Shown piece by piece: positions 12,296 through 13,166 of a stretch of 13,166 nt of DNA. Made by a program: the position numbers and the translations under genes. A model generated the notes under the pieces. The model searched no databases and was not told where the DNA came from. It saw only the letters and a program-made list of their open reading frames with translations. The stretch spans positions 1-13,166 of the forward strand of contig CAYGEY010000024.1 of assembly GCA_964349065.1 (NCBI GenBank). Reading direction: 5' to 3'. This stretch comes from CAYGEY01 sp964349065. GTDB lineage: Bacteria; Patescibacteriota; Gracilibacteria; 1-14-2-50-48-13. Numbering within the stretch: the first letter of the stretch is position 1; the number at the start of each line of letters is the position of its first letter.

Positions 12296-13087
12296 CTAAG
12301 TAACATCGTAGACTTCTTTGATTGCTGAACTTTTAAACACAATGCCAATCCCTAAAAATTGTACAGGAAATGATTTTGCCGGGGCGGGTGTAGAAGAATC
12401 AATTGCATTATCAATTTTTACATAATCAAGCCCGTCTATAGCCGCTTCGCTAACAATTCCTAGTAATTTATATTGTCCTTTATGAGATACAAAGACTGGA
12501 CTTCCGCTGGATCCTGGAAATACTTCTGCATCTATTAAAATTTGCTTCTTGCCATTAAAATCAACAGCTGGAATGCTCGCAATAAAACCGGTACGCATTA
12601 TTGGAAGAAAATTTTGCTTATCAAAAAAACCTTTAGGATAGCCGATAAACACAATTCGATCTCCGCATGGAACCTCGTCCAAATTTAGATCAAAAAAACT
12701 TTGATCTGCACTTCTCATACTCAACGCAGCAAGGTTATAAAGCTCAGAAATATTTAGGCAAGCTACATCCACTTCAGGGTCTGGATGTTCCCAGTAACCT
12801 GCTTGTCCTCGCTCTATAGGAATATTAAAAATTTTTGTTACACCAAAGGTTTTTCCACTTTCTTGGGTATGCACAGTAATTTTTATTGTCTTTTTACAAA
12901 TTGGATTATTCTTGTCTTTCTTTCCCCAAAAAACATGTTTATTAGAAAACAACAAATGCTTAGTTTGGGTCTCACTGACTTTTTTCTGCAATAAAAACCC
13001 CGTACCAAATTCTTGATCATCAAGATTATGAATCAATACAGTGTTTAAAAAAACTTGCTGTTCAAATTGTTCAAAATTAATAGCCAT
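12296..13087 (-). CDS. Trypsin-like serine peptidase (S1 fold), cytoplasmic
   Basis: This protein has 263 residues from the ATG at 13087. The catalytic triad of a trypsin-like peptidase is visible: His51 in LLFSNKHVF, Asp107 in EVDVACLNI and Ser194 in FPGSSGSPVF (192-197 = GSSGSP). IVFIGYPKGFFD (145-156) is the usual strand before the specificity region. There is no signal peptide or membrane anchor, so it should act in the cytoplasm, unlike secreted or periplasmic HtrA-type enzymes, and no PDZ domain follows. Cytoplasmic trypsin-like domains of this kind (Pfam Trypsin_2) are known as effectors or accessory parts in several bacterial defence and conflict systems, but no partner gene is visible here. 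The frame is open to 13150; I prefer 13087 because the extension adds no fold element. The upstream 79 bases to the window edge hold only a small ATTTC/GAAAT hairpin. Confidence 0.85.
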   Translation of the reverse strand: MAINFEQFEQQVFLNTVLIHNLDDQEFGTGFLLQKKVSETQTKHLLFSNKHVFWGKKDKNNPICKKTIKITVHTQESGKTFGVTKIFNIPIERGQAGYWEHPDPEVDVACLNISELYNLAALSMRSADQSFFDLNLDEVPCGDRIVFIGYPKGFFDKQNFLPIMRTGFIASIPAVDFNGKKQILIDAEVFPGSSGSPVFVSHKGQYKLLGIVSEAAIDGLDYVKIDNAIDSSTPAPAKSFPVQFLGIGIVFKSSAIKEVYDVT

Positions 13088-13166
13088 AAAGGAAAAAAAT
13101 TGGTTTTGTAATGGTGGGGATTTCAAACCAGAAATAGAACCAAGCGCCAAACGGTTAGACCCTATT

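Noticed and set aside
12112..12303. Plus-strand 63-codon open frame across the intergenic region
   Set aside because: It runs through the peptidase terminator hairpin and overlaps the peptidase stop. It has no ribosome binding site, and its N-terminal half translates the GC-richer tRNA-like patch. A real C-terminal fragment is not excluded.
13110..13166. Possible tRNA at the window edge (CCACCA on the minus strand, GGTTAGA on the plus)
   Set aside because: Neither strand gives a paired T-stem or D-stem, and the sequence is cut at 13166. Only a small ATTTC/GAAAT hairpin is certain.
1..13166. Recoded UGA (glycine or tryptophan), as in some CPR lineages
   Set aside because: TGA ends genes in ATGA overlaps (4961-4959, 10210-10208) and well-conserved proteins contain no in-frame TGA, so the code is standard for UGA.

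Overview
The window is AT-rich bacterial DNA. Standard stop codons are used, including TGA, and Trp is read from TGG. Most genes have no visible Shine-Dalgarno sequence, genes are packed tightly, and several convergent pairs end within a few bases of each other. It carries many small single-domain enzymes (two Nudix hydrolases, three SAM methyltransferases), and no phage, plasmid, IS or CRISPR hallmark is visible. This style suits a small-genome lineage such as Patescibacteria/CPR, but no taxonomic marker gene is present, so that is inference only.

Layout. Bases 2-73 may be the C-terminal tail of a plus-strand gene. A Nudix hydrolase (70-780, minus) is divergent from a plus-strand operon of a MarR-type regulator (904-1344) and a heterodimeric ABC exporter pair (1351-3090 and 3083-4852). 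The exporter has the asymmetric ATP sites typical of TM287/288- or BmrC/BmrD-type pumps. Two tandem palindromes lie just before the regulator start and are probably its operator, so the unit looks like a self-regulated efflux system.

From 4849 to about 10.5 kb is an accessory-looking stretch, mostly on the minus strand. It is bracketed by two diverged copies of one cassette: a 64-67-residue protein of unknown family followed by a 173-175-residue protein with a HEPN-like RELRNKVH motif. By eye the larger proteins are about three quarters identical, and the upstream region is conserved too (extended -10, inverted repeat, long leader). Copy 1 has an extra 37-codon ORF joined by an ATGA overlap. 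Between the copies lie a TehB-like methyltransferase, a 340-residue orphan, a 31-codon acidic ORF, an MTH1-like Nudix hydrolase, a protein joining a nucleoside-deoxyribosyltransferase-like domain to a ribbon-helix-helix domain, and a second methyltransferase. The cassette looks like an undescribed toxin-antitoxin or defence-type module; this is inferred from architecture alone.

The right end has a third methyltransferase (10604-11386, plus), a seven-helix membrane protein (11423-12058, minus) with its own terminator and the only strong Shine-Dalgarno in the window, and a cytoplasmic trypsin-like serine peptidase (12296-13087, minus) followed by a terminator hairpin.
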